NCBI GenBank assembly: GCA_003153655.1
Contig: PMAK01000042.1
Location: forward strand, 662 to 6,224
DNA: 5,563 bases
Source: Phycisphaerales bacterium
GTDB lineage: Bacteria > Planctomycetota > Phycisphaerae > Tepidisphaerales > Tepidisphaeraceae
Direction of reading: 5' to 3'
Both the position numbers and the translations under genes were made by a program. The notes beneath the pieces are model-generated. The model saw nothing but the letters and a program-made list of their open reading frames with translations. It was not told the origin of the DNA and did not search any database. Positions 5,426-5,563 of the stretch are shown in pieces (within the stretch, counting starts at the first letter, position 1; each line of letters begins with the position of its first letter).

Positions 5426-5431
5426 TCTATA
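5426..5431 (-). promoter_or_regulatory. Possible -10 box upstream of the kinase
   Basis: On the minus strand TATAGA (5431-5426) lies 12 bases before the GTG start at 5413. No convincing -35 is visible at 16-18 bases; the near copy of the 17-bp direct repeat occupies that region, which would suit an activator-dependent promoter. The leader would be about 5 bases and has no Shine-Dalgarno site. Confidence 0.25.
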
Positions 5432-5441
5432 CAGGAGGGTT

Positions 5442-5477
5442 GGGAAAAGGTTTTTGTGAGGGGAAAAGGTGTTGGTG
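5442..5477. repeat. Two tandem 17-bp direct repeats upstream of the kinase
   Basis: Copies at 5442-5458 and 5461-5477 share 15 of 17 bases (GGGAAAAGGT followed by a T/G-rich half ending GTG), with a period of 19 bases. The near copy ends 10 bases upstream of the candidate -10 box of the kinase. The placement suits paired binding sites for a regulator, but low-complexity drift in a G/T-rich strand could also produce it. Confidence 0.5.
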
Positions 5478-5563
5478 CAAGTAATAAGTGGAAGATGATT
5501 TTTGTTGCGGTTTTCGTGACGGCCGGGGTGCTCTTTCTCGAATATAATACGGATTCCACTTGA
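5456..5563 (+). CDS. Possible tiny membrane protein, 22-35 aa
   Basis: A plus-strand frame open through the kinase upstream region ends in TGA at the last base of the window. From ATG 5495 it would encode 22 residues beginning MIFVAVFVTAGVLFLEYN, a single hydrophobic segment; from GTG 5456 it would encode 35 residues with a basic N-terminus (VRGKGVGASNKWK). No well-placed Shine-Dalgarno site supports either start, and the frame overlaps the direct repeats. It would be divergent from the kinase. It may be chance. Confidence 0.18.
   Translation: MRGKGVGASNKWKMIFVAVFVTAGVLFLEYNTDST

Noticed and set aside
5433..5484. Plus-strand AGGAGG (5433-5438) followed by a TTG start at 5440
   Set aside because: The frame stops after only 14 codons, with no recognisable product.
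5200..5559. 119-codon minus-strand ORF covering the kinase start and upstream region
   Set aside because: It is shifted relative to the clear FHA frame; its product is Ser/Thr/Ala/Pro-rich with no domain.

Overview
The window holds two unlike blocks. Bases 3686-5413 (minus strand) carry one large gene, a 575-residue sensor histidine kinase with FHA, GAF, HisKA and HATPase domains in that order. Everything to its left (1-3685) is a run of short genes on alternating strands, most unrecognisable, ending in an intact IS1595-family transposase whose upstream end abuts the kinase stop codon. FHA-GAF-kinase proteins and orphan signalling genes are common in Planctomycetota (especially Phycisphaerae-like lineages) and in some Acidobacteria and Deltaproteobacteria. 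I favour a Planctomycetota-like, fairly GC-rich bacterium, but this is inference from one protein's architecture. No rRNA, tRNA, CRISPR array or replication origin was seen.

Layout, left to right: an unknown 118-residue protein (plus, 101-457, possibly extending past the window edge); a HEPN-like protein (minus, 396-932) overlapping it tail to tail; an exported coiled-coil protein of unknown role (plus, 1070-1726); a 66-residue basic protein (plus, 1775-1975); a 79-residue protein with a TTG start (plus, 2050-2289); an 83-residue protein (minus, 2286-2537) whose stop codon interlocks with the previous one; the IS1595-type transposase (minus, 2630-3637); the kinase (minus, 3686-5413); and a 150-base upstream region with a 17-bp direct repeat and possibly one very small membrane ORF.

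The start signals fall into two kinds. Three genes (1070, 1775, 2537 minus) have clear Shine-Dalgarno sites. Others (HEPN-like gene, transposase, the TTG-started 79-residue gene, perhaps the kinase) have none; instead a sigma-70-like -10 box lies about 6-12 bases before the start codon, which predicts leaderless or nearly leaderless mRNAs. The best case is the transposase (TTGACT, 17 bp, TACAAT, 6 bp, ATG).

No multi-gene pathway can be read from this window. The kinase has no response regulator beside it, the HEPN-like protein has no recognisable nucleotidyltransferase antitoxin beside it, and the small genes look like accessory-region cargo next to a mobile element. I saw no clear new biological system. 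The most checkable points are the leaderless promoters, the element/kinase junction, the tandem repeat before the kinase and the HEPN-like locus.
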